Source: Calvatia gigantea
Taxonomy: Eukaryota > Basidiomycota > Agaricomycetes > Agaricales > Lycoperdaceae
Direction of reading: 5' to 3'
Length of the DNA: 64,000 bases
Assembly: GCA_025093985.1 (NCBI GenBank)
Contig: JACAAK010000011.1
Coordinates: 186,001-250,000, forward strand
Made by a program: the position numbers and the translations under genes. Numbering within the stretch: position 1 is the stretch's first letter; each line of letters begins with the position of its first letter. The notes below the pieces were generated by a model, which saw only the letters and a program-made list of their open reading frames with translations, did no database searches and had not been told where the DNA came from. Shown here piece after piece: positions 22,360 to 34,544 of the stretch.

Positions 22360-23602
22360 TATTCCCCCGGCGAACCACGAGTGGGAAATAAACGAGGGCT
22401 ACTTGCGCCATCTCGGGTAGTGAGAGGAATATATAGGCGTGGTTGTTCTATATGCGGGTTCGTTGGGGGATTGCAGCTGACCACCCAGCAGGCTTCCGCA
22501 GAACAAAAATAGAGGTTCAGAAGAGAAGAAGACGGTCCGCAAGCAAAGTACAACGGAAGATATGTTCATGTGATGGTCTTCTGGGCCAGACATACAGAAC
22601 CTCTGCCACATCATGGAAGTGGTTTGGGGCTCGATGACACTTGGCATGATAGAAGTGATAGAACGTGGTGGATCGCAAGGTTGTGGAAGATTGCGCAAGG
22701 TATAAGGCATTACGCAGAGCCTCCGAACTAGGGTATTAAACCACCCGCACAGGAGTTTCGTGCAGAAGGTGAGTATCTGCTTGATGCCCGCGACACCACG
22801 TCGAAGTCAACATCCGCTGTCCCAAGAACATTATAATTCGGAGTGGAGTGGTACATCCCAAATAGAATTGGTAGAGTGGGAAAACATCGTCGGGGACTTC
22901 TCTTCTTTATCCGGATTCGTTCAGTATGACAAAGATAAAGACGCAGAAACGGGGTTGAGGTTGTACTGGAAGTGGATGTGGCGTTTCCGAGGTGGTAGTA
23001 TCGAGAAGCCGTCAAGTTGTTGCCAGACCGTGAACGAAAAACCTCCTGCAAGAAGACGGGGTGCAAGCCGACGGTCAAAAAAGGCGGATTTCGCCTCACG
23101 GAAAACCAGGCAAGCGGAAAGGAAAGTGGAATGCGCCATATTACTATTCACACTTCGCTTGAACTACAAACAGGTCAGACTTACATTCCCGGAAACCATA
23201 GAGGACTCGTACAACGTACGCTGGGACCAAGTTCCGTCCATTTTGCTCAAGGTTCGACAGTGCAGTGCCAGTGGTAAGCGGGGTGAAATTATGGACAGTA
23301 TTTGCACCGGCTGATATTCTGGAAGCAACCGGAGGGTTTATGATTGACTTCTGGAAGGACAAGTTCAAACAGGTAAAAAACAAAGAGGAGAGGATGAGAG
23401 ATAACAACCATAGAGGAAGGCCGACAGCGGAAATCGCGAGAGAAGAGAGAAGCAGGACAACAGAATTAAGTGACGTGTAAATTCTTGTACGGCCCGGAAT
23501 TGCTCCCCAACGTTCCGGCCCAGGGACACAGGAATAATAATCGGAGACAAGGAATGAAATAGCAACTCAAGGTCATTGACATTAACATCCTCCTCGAAAT
23601 CA
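22360..23602. other. Intergenic region upstream of the fucosidase
   Basis: About 1.2 kb. Long frames overlap on both strands (22760-23314 plus, 23144-23407 minus) but none has a recognised motif or a convincing start. The TATA-like box of the fucosidase is at 22427-22436. Confidence 0.4.
22427..22436 (-). promoter_or_regulatory. TATA-like box of fucosidase gene
   Basis: TATATATTCC on the minus strand, about 70 bases before the ATG at 22359. Confidence 0.4.
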
Positions 23603-25850
23603 CTACGAGTGTGGGACGCCGCTTGTCCATGCTACGCTTTTGAAAGTTTCTGGTGGCAAATTCCGTAAGGAAGTGAAAGCAACTACTATCAAGGCTATCC
23701 GTCCAAAAACGTAAATCGGTATTGCCATCTGGGCAGACCTTGCAGCCAAAAAAAAATCTCGAGAACCTGCTGACCCAGAGAAAGTTGAAGGGCGACGCAA
23801 TGACACCCGGTGGTACCGCATTCGTTCCGAGCTGTGGAAACGAGCTCCGGGAGTATAAAAGCCAGAGGGCCACTGTGGTTGGAACGCCGCACATACAAAG
23901 AGTCAATGCACAACAGAACATGCGTTCAGTCTTTGAAGGGTAATGGGCCGACCAGCCAAGTGCGTGAATAGCCCCAAAGTCCAAAGTCAAAAGGAATATG
24001 GTGTGCCGCATTTTTACGCGCGAGCCATGGTGTAAGGTACCCGGAGGTCCCGCATAAAAGGTTGGAACCTGGAGTGGATCATCTGGGTCTAGCCGTGGCT
24101 CGTCCGCATTTTGAGACATTCCCATCATTGAAGCAAGCGGGGAGAACAAGAAGACGAAAAGCGGGTATGCGCAGAGGGCATAGAAGGTCACAAGGACGAC
24201 GTATGGGAACCAGAATGGAACCAGAATGCACATCTGTATTATCCACGGCAGGTCACGAAAAAGAAGAGGCATATAGCAGTCAATTGAAAGGCACCTATTG
24301 CAGGAGTCCAGTGCGGATTCCTCGTCATCTTCTTTGATTCCGCCGTCATAAAGATGGACCGTATACCATCCACCATTATCAAAGAGGACGAAATAATCCG
24401 GAAGGAATGTGCCCTTTCGGAAAACTCTACAGATGCCACTTTGCACAGTTTGGCAGGTTAGGAGGGGCTATTCGTGAACCTTGCTGATCAATGATGGTGT
24501 TGGAGGCCTCCCTGCGGCATAATATAAGCGGAACTTCGGTGGCCGGAAATCATGGGAGCTCGTTGACCTCCTCCCAGCCGTATTCTCCTATTGCACCCAT
24601 GAGTGCCTTCCTTTGCTAACTCCAGCGGGTCATCTTCCTCACAACCGGAGGAAAAGATGGTTGCCAGAGTTGCAAACTTCGAGCTTTGACCCCCTTCCAC
24701 CGTCGTCCTATCGTCTGACAGAAGGTTACATGAGAACCATGGAATCTCATGCAGCTCATTCCCACTCCTACATCGGTCGCGTCAAGTGAATTCTTCCCTA
24801 CAATTGGTCGGTGTTGAGAGCTGTTCACTGGCGCAGTTTGATGGACTGCTGCGCAGTGTGGCGCGATCATCGAAGAATTGCACCAGGGCACCAGCTCGTA
24901 AGGAAAATTCCCCGGGTGGGGGTGCCTCATAGACACGAATAGGGCACTGAACGTTCAGGGGTTTATGCCACCATAGGGTGTAAGTCGCAATGTTGAGCGT
25001 TGCGAAGGCCAAAGTTAAAGTCTCAAAATTCCGTGCAGGGACAACCTTGAGGCAACGCGCATGATGCATTGCGTGACAAACCACAGCGTTCTGAAGCAGG
25101 ACGATACCTTTCGAAAAAGCATCTCCTTTGCTGCGGTCCATCAGTTCAGCCTCCGTATAATAAGGTACAAGATTTATATCGCGTTCTAAATCGACATCCT
25201 CGAGACAGAGGGTCCGATATGGCTTATTTTCGCGGAAGATCATATAACCTCCCATCTGAGCGAAGAAACCATGCGCGAGCGTCCACCTTTGAGCATCTAT
25301 GTCTACTTTGGTTTAAGCACCAAGAAGCGAGAAAAGTTCGCAGATTAACGTACCTCCTGTGTTGCCGCAAAGTGGAAACAGGGAACCCCAGAACAAACGG
25401 ATATAACCCCGGGTGTCCTCTTTCCGCTGATATGAATAAAATACTGCAAGGGGTGAGTTCGTAAACATACCTGGTATTCCTATGCCTTTCATTATACATC
25501 CTGGAAAGCTTCCGTGCAGAAAGAAATTGCCTCATGGCCCACATCGTCACGCATTCCGGAGCAATCCACGCATTCACCATGATTACCAATTGGTTTTTGA
25601 ACCTCGTTTTCCAATCTGCCTTTGGCGAGGGGATATCCGGGTGAACGGCAACCCAGGTACAAGCGAAAATAGTAGCCAAACAGGCCCAGACGATATCCCA
25701 AATTGTTCTACTGTCATCCAGCACGGAGGTTTCCCTCGTCCGCAAGACAAGCCCTGGGTCATAGTAGGATGGAGGGGCTGTACTCAGTGGAAGGACGGGC
25801 ACCGCAAAAGGGGAATGGGTGAACGCAAGCAGGAGGAACAGACAAATCAT
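23603..25850 (-). pseudogene. Large multi-pass membrane protein of an Agaricomycete family, broken (duplicate A)
   Basis: The family is common in mushroom-forming fungi and has no known function. The order is: signal peptide (MICLFLLLAFTHSPFA), TIWDIVWACLATIFACTW, HPDIPSPKADWK, APECVTMWAMRQF, then MIFRENKPYRTL, EAELMDRSKGDAFSKGI, LWWHKPLNVQCPI, several transmembrane helices, GAIHALGWSAHYPS and the family end FTSLRNLPPETFKSVAWT. Compared with duplicate B it has an in-frame TGA at 24782-24784, TGG changed to TGA at 24550-24552, a one-base deletion near 23842-23860, and two indels (+1 and +2) in the middle that cancel out. The mutations are independent of those in duplicate B. Confidence 0.65.
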
Positions 25851-26450
25851 CTATCATGGAGGGAGTGCATAACAATAGCAGTCTGTTTAAGTCAGAGAGG
25901 AAAAGTCCTGAAAACACTGCCTCAGTTGAAATAGATGCCTCAGTGCGAGTAACAAAACCTCAGAGTCGACGCCCAACAGATATTAATTGCCTCTTCGGAC
26001 AGCGAAGGCTGTCCAGATTTCACACAAAACGCCCAGTCAACGTCATTGTAATGACGTTGTTCAATTGAAAATCCCATGGGGCAAAGCACACTTGCATATA
26101 TACGCATAGCACATGTACAATGGTAGGAGTGGCATGCCGTGTGACACAGGGGGTAACCCAGGCCAGTATTTAAGGTGGTGTTGCCGACTGGGAAACCTAT
26201 ACTCACCCTATGCCCAAGCCATGTGAATGTCAGGTGTGCAATCACTTCTTGATTTACACTTGATGTTGATGTTGTCCGACAATCTTGGAGTTATTCTCGT
26301 TTTCATGTCAATGGGTTATCTGCCCTAGGACAGGTACCCCATAGTACTTCAATGTCCTGGCTCAAGGGAATAGCCTGAGCAGTCGGGCAGGTATTGAAAT
26401 ATTGAAGTGTCCGTTCAAGGTCATGGTATATTAAATTCTCCTCGACATCA
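25851..26450 (-). pseudogene. Relic of the small gene at 28828-29407 plus spacer
   Basis: The stretch 25940-26300 resembles, base for base in patches, the small gene upstream of duplicate B: for example, the CATGGCT-containing start region and a protein stretch beginning Asp-Trp-Ala-Phe that aligns with Lys-Trp-His-Ser there. No long continuous frame remains. It marks the left copy of the duplicated unit. Confidence 0.4.
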
Positions 26451-28709
26451 CTACAAGTGTGGGATGGCACTTGTCCATGCTACCCTTTTGAATGCTTCTG
26501 GTGGCAAGTTCCGCAACGAAGTAAAAGCAACTGTGATCAAGGCTATCCGTCCAAGGATATAGATCGGCATTCCGATCTTGCCAGATCTTGCAGCCAGAAA
26601 TTTCGATAATTGCCACAAATCGCTTATCCGGACCAAACTAAACGACATGCTCACACCCATTGACGCCGCATTCATTCCAAATTGTGGAAACCGACTCCGG
26701 CAGGTATAAAACCCAGAGGGCCACGGTGGGTGGAACGCCACAAATACAAAGGGTTGACACACGCCAGAGAGTACGTTCAACGTCCGAGGGGAAAAAGGCC
26801 GACCAACCGAATGCATGAATAGCACCAAAGACTGAAGTCAAAAAGAATATAGTGTACCAAATCTTGACGCGCGAGTGTTGGTCCAAGAGACCTGGAGATC
26901 CAGCATAAAATATTGGAACCTGTAACGGATACCTGGAATCTAGCCAAGGCTCGTCTGTATTTTGGGACATTCCTGTCATCGCGGCGAGGGGGGAGAGCAA
27001 AAATATGAAGAACGGGTAGATGGTGAGGATGTAGAAGGTTACGGAAACCACGTAAGGTGACCACAAGGGTACGAGAAGGCACATCTGCGCCATCCATGGT
27101 AGGTTGCGAAGAAAAAGGGGCACGTAAAAGTCAACCGAGAAAGATTTGTTATTGTGGGAGTTCAAAGATGACAGATCATCATCGCCTTCGATTTCATCAG
27201 TAATAGAGATGGATTGTATACCATCCACCGTCGACGACCGAGGATAATATAAAGTGGAAGTAGTTTGCCACTTCCATGGGATCCTATAACGCCACTTCAC
27301 ATGGCTTGGGAAGTTGTGGAAAGCCACTCGCCGTCTATGTTGGTCCATGACATTGATAGGATGGTGAAATGTAAGTGGAACTTCCGTGGCTGGAAACCAG
27401 GGAAGCTCATGGAGGATCGTCCCAGTCATATTCTCCGTGAACGCTGGGAGTGCCATCCTTGCTTGATTCAAATTGGGCATCTTCTTCAGCATTTTCGATT
27501 TCCTTGCGGGCGGAAGCAGGGGTAGTGGCAAGAGTCTGAGACCCCGAGCTTGGACTCTCTTTCACCGTCATCCCATCATCAGGTAGTGGGCAACCCGGGA
27601 ACCAAGGAGTCTCGCGTAACTCCTCCCATTCAACATCAGTGGGGTCGAACGTATCTTCCCATGTAATAACAGGTATAGAGAGGCCGATCACTTGGATAAC
27701 TCGATGTACTGTTGCGTGGTGTGATGTGATCATTGTTAGGCCGGGCACGAGCACCAACTCTTACGGATGCCGCTCTCGAAGATGGCGTCTCGTAGACTCG
27801 AATAGGGCATTGGACGTTCAATGGTTTATGCCACCATAGGATATAAGTTGCGATGTTGAGCGCTGCGAAGGCCAAAGTTGCTGTTTCCAGTTCGGTCGGA
27901 GGTAACCTTGAAGTGACGCGCGTAATGTATTGGGTCACAAACCACAGCGTCTGAAGCAAGGCGATACCTTTCGAAAGTACGTCGCCTTTACTACGGTCCA
28001 TCAGTTCGGCCTCTGTGTAGTAGGGGACAAGTTCCATGTCACGTTCCAAGTCGACATCCTCGAGAAAGAGGGTCCAATACGGTCTATTCTCTCGAAAGAT
28101 CATGTAGCCTCCCATTTGAGCGAAAAGACCGTGCGTGAGCGTCCACCTTTGGGCGTCTGTGTCTATCTTGGTTGAAGCTCAGATATACAAGGTGCTATGA
28201 ACAATAACATACCTTCTGAATCGTCCTTGAATGGAAACAGCGAGTCCCAGAACAGACGGATGTAACTTCGGGTATCCTCTATCCATTGTCATTATTGAAA
28301 CATGGCAAAAGAAGTTTCCCAACGTACCGGGTATTCCCCGCCTTTCGTTGTACATCCTTGCGAGCTTCCGCGCAGAGAACAACTGCCTCATAGCCCACAT
28401 CGTCACGCATTCCGGAGCGATCCACGCGTATACCATGACCACCAGCCGACTCTTGAACCTCGCTTTCCAATCAGCCTTTGGTGAAGGGATATTTGGGTGG
28501 ACGGCAACCCAAGTACAAGCGAAAATAGTGGCTAAACATGCCCAGACGATATCCCAAATTGTTCTGTTATCATCTAGCAAGGACTCGGAGGTTTCCCTTG
28601 CCTGCAAAACATGTCTTGGGTCTTGGTAGGACGGCGAGTTTTTGTTTGTGAGGGTGGGGGCACCAAAAAGGGAATGGGTGAATGCGAGGAGGAGGAACAG
28701 AAGAATCAT
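26451..28709 (-). pseudogene. Large multi-pass membrane protein of the same family, frameshifted (duplicate B)
   Basis: This is a paralogue of the gene at 23603-25850 with the same exon order: MILLFLLLAFTHSLFGAP, IWDIVWACLATIFACTW, HPNIPSPKADWK, MIFRENRPYWTL, EAELMDRSKGDVLSKGI, LWWHKPLNVQCPI, a hydrophilic segment, several helices (LFLRNLPWMAQMCLLVP, GAIHAFGWSAFFPS) and the end FTSLRNLPPEAFKRVAWT. The middle hydrophilic part changes frame near 27700-27760 and again near 27405-27420, where duplicate A shows the ancestral frame (NELP then FPATEVPL). The last intron can be drawn with GTGTGA...CAAG so the end stays in frame. It is better preserved than duplicate A. Confidence 0.6.
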
Positions 28710-28827
28710 CTGTCATGGCAAGAGCACATAACAATAAGCAACGGTCTGTTTAAGTGTTATGGAGGGGAACCTTCGTTAACACCGCCTCAGAAGAAGAAAA
28801 CCTGATGAACTCATCGGGGGTCAATTA

Positions 28828-29407
28828 TTAGACCTCATAGAAGACGTCCAGCAGAAGCTGATTACCTCTTACAACCGTGGGGCTGTTCGGCCTTTCGCAC
28901 GGAGTGCCCAGCGAATGCCATTTGTACTGATATCCTCCCAACTTTAAGCACAATTGTAAAAATTGATCCAGCAAAAACAACTGTGAGTAGCGCTTGTACA
29001 AATAATTAGTAAGTGAAGTATCCTGTGTGGGGTTAGAGGATGCAATGTTCAGGATAGTGTCAGTCACCCAAGAAAACACACGCCCTGCGCCGAGCCATGT
29101 GGACGTCGGCTGTGTGACCGCAGCCTGATTCGTACCACCTGACGTTGACGCTCTCCAGCGACCCCGCAGTTATCGTCGCCTCCATGTCACTTCGCTCAGG
29201 AAAGAACAAGGGAGTTGCCCTATCATAGGCCGACTCGGAATCAACTTCTTTGGTGCCGCCTCGTAAAAAAAAAAATTGACTGTCGAAATCAATCACCCGC
29301 AGCTCAGCCTGCTCCTCGGTGTCCCCGAGCCCCCCGTGACCAAAAAATATCAAAAACACAATGCCGCATAAGCCAAGAACAATGATGCTCATAATTTCTG
29401 AGCCCAT
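28828..29407 (-). CDS. Small hypothetical membrane or secreted protein
   Basis: I do not recognise a family. The frame starts in 29407 and an N-terminal hydrophobic helix follows (MSIIVLGLCGIVFLIFFGHG, taking the second Met). It then runs into an acidic and mixed region with SLESVNVRWYESG. A second frame continues as NIASSNPTQDTSLTNYL to a stop at 28828. The joint near 29075 needs an intron or a one-base shift, as the two frames differ. Support for it being real is the diverged relic of the same sequence 2.9 kb away, next to duplicate A. Confidence 0.4.
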
Positions 29408-30721
29408 ATTCTGAAAACGGAAGTGCGCCTGTCACGTCGGAGGCTTGGCAAAATCAGAGTCGCACCACTAGGCCTTGGTCTCCCCCAAACACTTGTACTC
29501 AACCGAAGGCTGACAAATTACATTTACCGAGTAGGAGAGGAGGGTTGTGAAGTGGAAGTCCGACGAGAGACCCGCCAATTGGCATCGATAAAAGAGGTGT
29601 TGGGCACTTAAAGCGAGAGGTACGGCGAAAAGCATATCAGAAGACAATGAGGCTCGCTGCGAGAAATGGCGCAGAATTAGTGGCTTTTGAAGTTCGTGTG
29701 TACCTCACTCTCACATCAAACACCGTGGACCACGCTTAGAAGGCTTGTTCTGTCTATCGACATACAGTATGTCATTCGACGTGATCTACTTCCTGTGCAT
29801 CCTCTGACATAGTTGTCATCGCGTGGCACCGCATTCTCAGTGTGTTAATCCTAATCTTTTCCACTGGCTTACCTTCCTTGCCTCTGCCCTTTGATACTTC
29901 TTCCGAGATGTCCGAAGACAGAGAACCAAAGGTGAGCAGGTACACCCGACTCTTCTCGTTCGTTCCACCTTTTATCAACTCTTGTTGGTCTTTATCCCTC
30001 GCGCACTTCTCCTATCCAAACACCCAAGCCTGCCCTTTCCGCTTTCATATTCTTTTGCCAGGACTGAAGAATTGGGGATGAGAACCCAAATGTCGGTTTC
30101 AGTAGTACGATTTATTGAACACACGACGCACTGGACACTTAGTTTATCTTGGTTTTCGCGTAAGTGAAATGGCCAAACTTCTCAGCGCCAAGTGGAGTCG
30201 ATTTGAGTGACCAGGAAAAGTTGGTAAATTGGATCACACATACGGCTCAAATATCGTTAATGCCGTTTCTTTCCTTTTCACCGTTTCTGAAACAAGCTGC
30301 TGCCGACGAGGAGAGCGCATGATATTATGTACGTCCATTCGCCTACGAGTCACTAGCTGAACTACTCATACATGGAGTTCTCAGGTTTCTCCCCGATGCG
30401 AAGAAGAGCGCAAGCGGCCGCGACGTATAATTCCGTTTCTCTTTACCCCCCCGCGTCTTGCCGGCGTATTCCCTGTTGTCCTTTTAAACAACCCTATCCG
30501 TTCCGGAGAGGTAAAACTCTGTTCGTGCGTGGGGCTCTAATACGCTGTACGCCGCGCTTGTACCATTTTTCTCCTAAATTTGTAAGAAGAAACATACAAG
30601 ACTATACGGGTTAAAGCAAAGGCACCCCAAGGGCGCTCGGCGTGAACCTCGTCGAGCGTGGGAATGAATTCCTAACCACACAACCAAATCAAATTCTGCC
30701 ACAAACCACGACAATCTCGCA
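29408..30721. other. Intergenic region
   Basis: About 1.3 kb of sequence with short frames only. An ATG followed by a donor-like GGTGAGCAGG lies at 29908-29940 and could be a first exon, but no continuing exon was found. Confidence 0.4.
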
Positions 30722-31138
30722 ATGTCGACGGCAAAATACCAGAGAATACCGACATCGCCTGTAGGCAGCTTGTCGGATATTCGACTCAAATCTCGCAGAA
30801 GCTCATCCCAAGAGACTCCAGTCTCTCCCTCCGCTTCCTCTATCACTCTCTTTGATACCGAGGACTCCTCTGAAAGGGGGACAAACCGACATATACCTGC
30901 ATACGACTCAGACCCTCGCTTCCACCAACCAAAACCTTCCCCGTATGCGCGCGCTGCACTCCTGATATTCCTTATTGCAGTCTTTGTCTTTGCACTCTAC
31001 ATGCGCGCGGAGATTTTTTGGTCTATCATTGGTCAACAGGAGGCGAGGATTCAGGAGGAAAGTGAGAAATGGGCCGAACGGGTGGGGGCCATAGTGCGTT
31101 GTCTTTACTCTTTCTCGTCAAATGAAATGGCTGATTGA
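30722..31138 (+). CDS. Hypothetical single-pass membrane protein
   Basis: A 138-codon frame from ATG 30722. The N-terminal 75 residues are Ser/Thr/Arg-rich and probably disordered (SLSDIRLKSRRSSSQE). One clear transmembrane helix follows (AALLIFLIAVFVFALYM), then an amphipathic, charged C-terminal part (QEARIQEESEKWAERVGA). A donor-like GTGCGT right after GAI near 31091 means the last 13 residues could be replaced by another exon. I know no family for it. Confidence 0.5.
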   Translation: MSTAKYQRIPTSPVGSLSDIRLKSRRSSSQETPVSPSASSITLFDTEDSSERGTNRHIPAYDSDPRFHQPKPSPYARAALLIFLIAVFVFALYMRAEIFWSIIGQQEARIQEESEKWAERVGAIVRCLYSFSSNEMAD

Positions 31139-31965
31139 CCGGTTAGGACTCATACTAAACTCCCCCCTACCACAAATTCCACAGTGGACATTATTTATCC
31201 CAGATACTGCCTTTCTTTTAATCCTATATTTTGTTCTCCGGACTATCCCAGACGGATGGAGGTTATTTATCCCAGCTATCTTATAGGGTTCTGTATAACG
31301 CACGTTTTACAACAAAGAGTCATTTGTTATACCCCTCCCTGAATGACCCGCGAGACGCCATAATCCATCCGACCGCTCCTGGCCGAATGCGCACACTCTT
31401 GTCCATATGCTTGAGTAAGTAACTGATTTGTTCCCGGCAGGCTCTTGTCTCTATGACAAACAACACCCTCCTTGGAATCCATACAAGCACTTAGCTCCCC
31501 CGTCCGAATAATCCGCCCTGCTTTCCATCTTTAAAGCCTCAAGGCGGGTCATTACTTCAACCAAGTCCATGCACGGCTGGAGGTTGTGAAAACATGATTG
31601 TGCGTTTGACCCGCTCTATGAATTGTGACGATTACCGATATTGAATTCAGACTATCCCCCCCATCTAACTCACAACCAACTTTAATTCTATATCGTGTTT
31701 TTTTTTTTTCGCCAGCGCCTGGTTATCGAGAATGTCCCGCTCACAAGAATCCTTAGGAACGGAGTTTATCGACAATGCTTTTACACCAATACTGATTAAT
31801 CTCTTCTGCAACTGGGCTTGGGCGAATGCAACCGTGCCCCACCAATCAACACATTCAGCAGTCGTATGTACATTGTCTTTTTGAGAGTTCGTGTGGGCTA
31901 CAGTCACACTATCAGGATAAAAACGGAAATATAACAAAAGCAAAGATAATCAGGACAAAAAAAAC
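31139..31965. other. Intergenic region
   Basis: No gene is recognised. It includes a run of T (31698-31710) and short frames on both strands. Confidence 0.4.
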
Positions 31966-32968
31966 CTAGAACGTCCAATCTCCTTCGAACGAGGTGTGCC
32001 TAGGACGCTCGCTTTTCCTACGACCACCGCCCCCACGGTCACTCGCTGACGAAGCAGGTGGTCCACTCTCCCTCCTACTAGTAGCAGCACGTGGGGTACG
32101 GGCCCACGCTCCAGGCACCTCCTCCCCCTTTCGCTTCTTTCGATTTGGCTTCCATTGCCAAAACAGCCTCATGGCCACAGAAGGGAATCCAGAAGTGGGC
32201 ATTGTTTGTCTTATACGATATCGAGTTTGGAGTTGAAGTGTGGAGCAGTAGTAGTGGCGGCGGCGTTGGGTTTGACTTTTCAATCGGTAAAAACTGGCGA
32301 TAATGACGGCTGGTAGCTATACTAATACTGGGTGGTGGACCCACTTGAGAGTTGGAGTTGCGGTTCCGTAATTGCGAATTTGTTGAGTGAAATTGGAACC
32401 AAATTTCTCTGTCATTTGGTGGGGGTAGGCCATTCCGACCATCATCTGTGGCCAGGTCGTAGTCCTCAGGAAGAAAATCATTCCAGAAACAAAAGTTACG
32501 AGACCAGATATCCTCGGAACTAAAATCACTTGTCAATCACGATAGACGGATCCGAAAGAAGTTGAAGAGCCCACTCAATGACCAAGCCATCATCCGATGC
32601 AAGGAAGGAACAGGGTTCTGGGGGCAACCAGAAGTGCCGCACTCGTGGGCAGTCGGAGGTAGCGACTCCGAAATCGTCATCGTTCCATACTGAACTAAAG
32701 AACGGGTTAGTAAACACATCTTAGGCTTATCAAGAGGGGGTCCCTAGTCTTACCGCTCAGCGGGGTCAGACTCCCCACATGCCTCCATAAGAAGGGTATT
32801 GCCAACAAGGGGCATTTCCACTTTGAAAGCCGCCACCTTGTCGGTCAACGACCTCATCAGCTCTAAGTAAAAGGAGAATGAATCAGCAGCGCAATAGCGC
32901 ACGTCATCGCTAGTCTGGGAATTCAGAAAATGAGTGGAGGTGGCTTCCCCGTCGACGGGTGAATCCAT
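31966..32968 (-). CDS. Hypothetical protein with basic tail, paralogue D
   Basis: I do not recognise its family. The first exon from ATG 32968 encodes an acidic segment (MDSPVDGEATSTHFLN), joined by a good GTAAGA...TTTAG intron to a segment with HFWLPPEPCSFLASDD and WALQLLSDPSIVID. The last part is basic: a stretch reading FWQWKPNRKKRK and then PGAWARTPR ends in a Arg/Gly-rich tail and FEGDWTF. The last exon frame is supported by its conservation in paralogue E (34545-35439), where the changes keep the amino acids. Basic clusters suggest nuclear targeting. The joints of the middle exons are uncertain. Confidence 0.45.
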
Positions 32969-33372
32969 GGAGAAGAGAATGGACGATAGAGCACTGCAGG
33001 CACATTGAAGAAAGTAAGGCTTTTTAAGTCAATCTTCAACAGCTTTTCCGCAGCATATCCGAAAAGGTGAATTGGGTAGGTTTACAGCTTGTTGAGTGGC
33101 AAAGAAGAAAATAGAACCCGCTGGAACCTGCATTTATTTGTGTTTTGATTGACATTAATGATTTGCATCGGAAGGGTAATTAGTGGTAGCCCAATGCTCT
33201 TGGCATGCTAGTTTCCAGCATATATTAACTGTCCGTAAGACGCTCTATGAAAAGGAAGTGTGGTGATTTTGGCAGTGTTAGCCAAGAAAGCAACGTCCCG
33301 GACATTAGCCATGGACCTGGGCCGCAGTCGATATTGGCATTGGGCTCCCTGATGTCAGCCGCTTGGGTCCTC
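32969..33372. other. Spacer left of the MITE-like element
   Basis: Nothing recognised. Confidence 0.4.
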
Positions 33373-33890
33373 ACTAGTGTTGTTGGCAGATGCTTGCCGT
33401 TTTGCCGTGCCAGGTGGCAGAACTGGCAACTGCCGGCAAATGGCAAATGCTCGTGGGCAGAAGGTGGCAGAATGATGGGTTAGGGGCCCAAAACCCAGAG
33501 GCTAAATACACAAAAACAAAGTTTTTTCGGACTTCGTTTGCAAAGATGGTAGAAAGACGGTCCTCTCCAATCTCTGCGCTAGATTGAAGTCACATCATCA
33601 AGTTGGTACTCCGATCAGTCGATGATGTTGAATCTCAAGGAGGGTATAGTGCCCAGGCTGGAGTGGGGAACGCCGCGTTTTTCATTGAAGGGGTAGGCGT
33701 AGGCAATAGTGGTCCTGTTGGCAGCCAACAGACCAGGAGAATACAAGTCCTGAGCAGCAATATAGGCGGTGCGTAGTAAACAGCGTCTGTCGTTGGTCAA
33801 GCTCTGCCAGCATTTGCCACCCCTGGCAATTGCCATTCTGCCATTCTGCCGGCAGAACTGACCCAAAACAGTTCTGCCACGGTCACTAGT
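33373..33890. mobile_element. MITE-like element with terminal inverted repeats
   Basis: The left end reads ACTAGTGTTGTTGGCAGA and the right end, on the opposite strand, reads ACTAGTGACCGTGGCAGA, so the ends match at 15 of 18 bases. The flanks carry CCTC on both sides (33369-33372 and 33891-33894), a likely target-site duplication. Inner ends are rich in GGCAGAA, GCCGGCA and GGCAAATGC motifs in inverted order. The 518-base element has no transposase. The middle contains a minus-strand frame (from about 33790 to 33615) that may be a captured gene fragment. Confidence 0.5.
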
Positions 33891-34544
33891 CCTCACCCCC
33901 GTTCAAGGCGAACCTGAGCTAGGTACGGCCCCTGTCATTATTTTCACCTAGTAACTAGAGCCTTCACGAATTCAGTGAAATCAACCCACGTAATGGCCGT
34001 TGGCAAGGACTGACGCTCAAGAGGCATATGCGAAGGTGACAATAAAATTATTACACTCGGCGAGCCAATGTCTCTTCCGTCCGAGCTCCTTATGACGTGC
34101 ATAATACGCCATTCTACTGGCTGTGACCTTTCAATGAGCATTTGATATTGGACCTAGCTCAGAAGGGAAAGACTAGTGGAGTCCTCGGGCGGTGTGGTTC
34201 TGTGAGCGCTTTAGCATTTCATCTAAAGTCAGACAGGCGGTGCTTTCGTCACGCCCGACCTGACGGACGCGATATGTGCTACACATTGGTAACTTCAGAA
34301 TCAGGTAGAACACTTTGCACACACTGATCAGAACTATGGGGGATTTTATTCTCAGACTACCCTTGGCACATATGAACATTTTCAATTTGTATGGTATTGT
34401 ATATACATGTGCATAGTTCAGGTTGCCAAGATGTTAGAATGAAAGAAAATAAAACAAGATAACCAAACTAAAAAAAAATCAAAATGTCCAATCTCCCCAA
34501 ATGAGACAGTTCTCGGGCCCCTATTTCTCTTCTTACGATCACTA
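33891..34544. other. Spacer right of the MITE-like element
   Basis: No gene is seen between the element and the 3' end of paralogue E. Confidence 0.4.

Noticed and set aside
23144..23407. Minus-strand frame with a signal-like N-terminus (LSLILSSLFFTCLNLSF)
   Set aside because: The start codon is TTG rather than ATG, an overlapping plus-strand frame exists and no family is recognised.
29908..29940. Possible first exon (ATG then GGTGAGC donor)
   Set aside because: No acceptor downstream gives a continuing frame.
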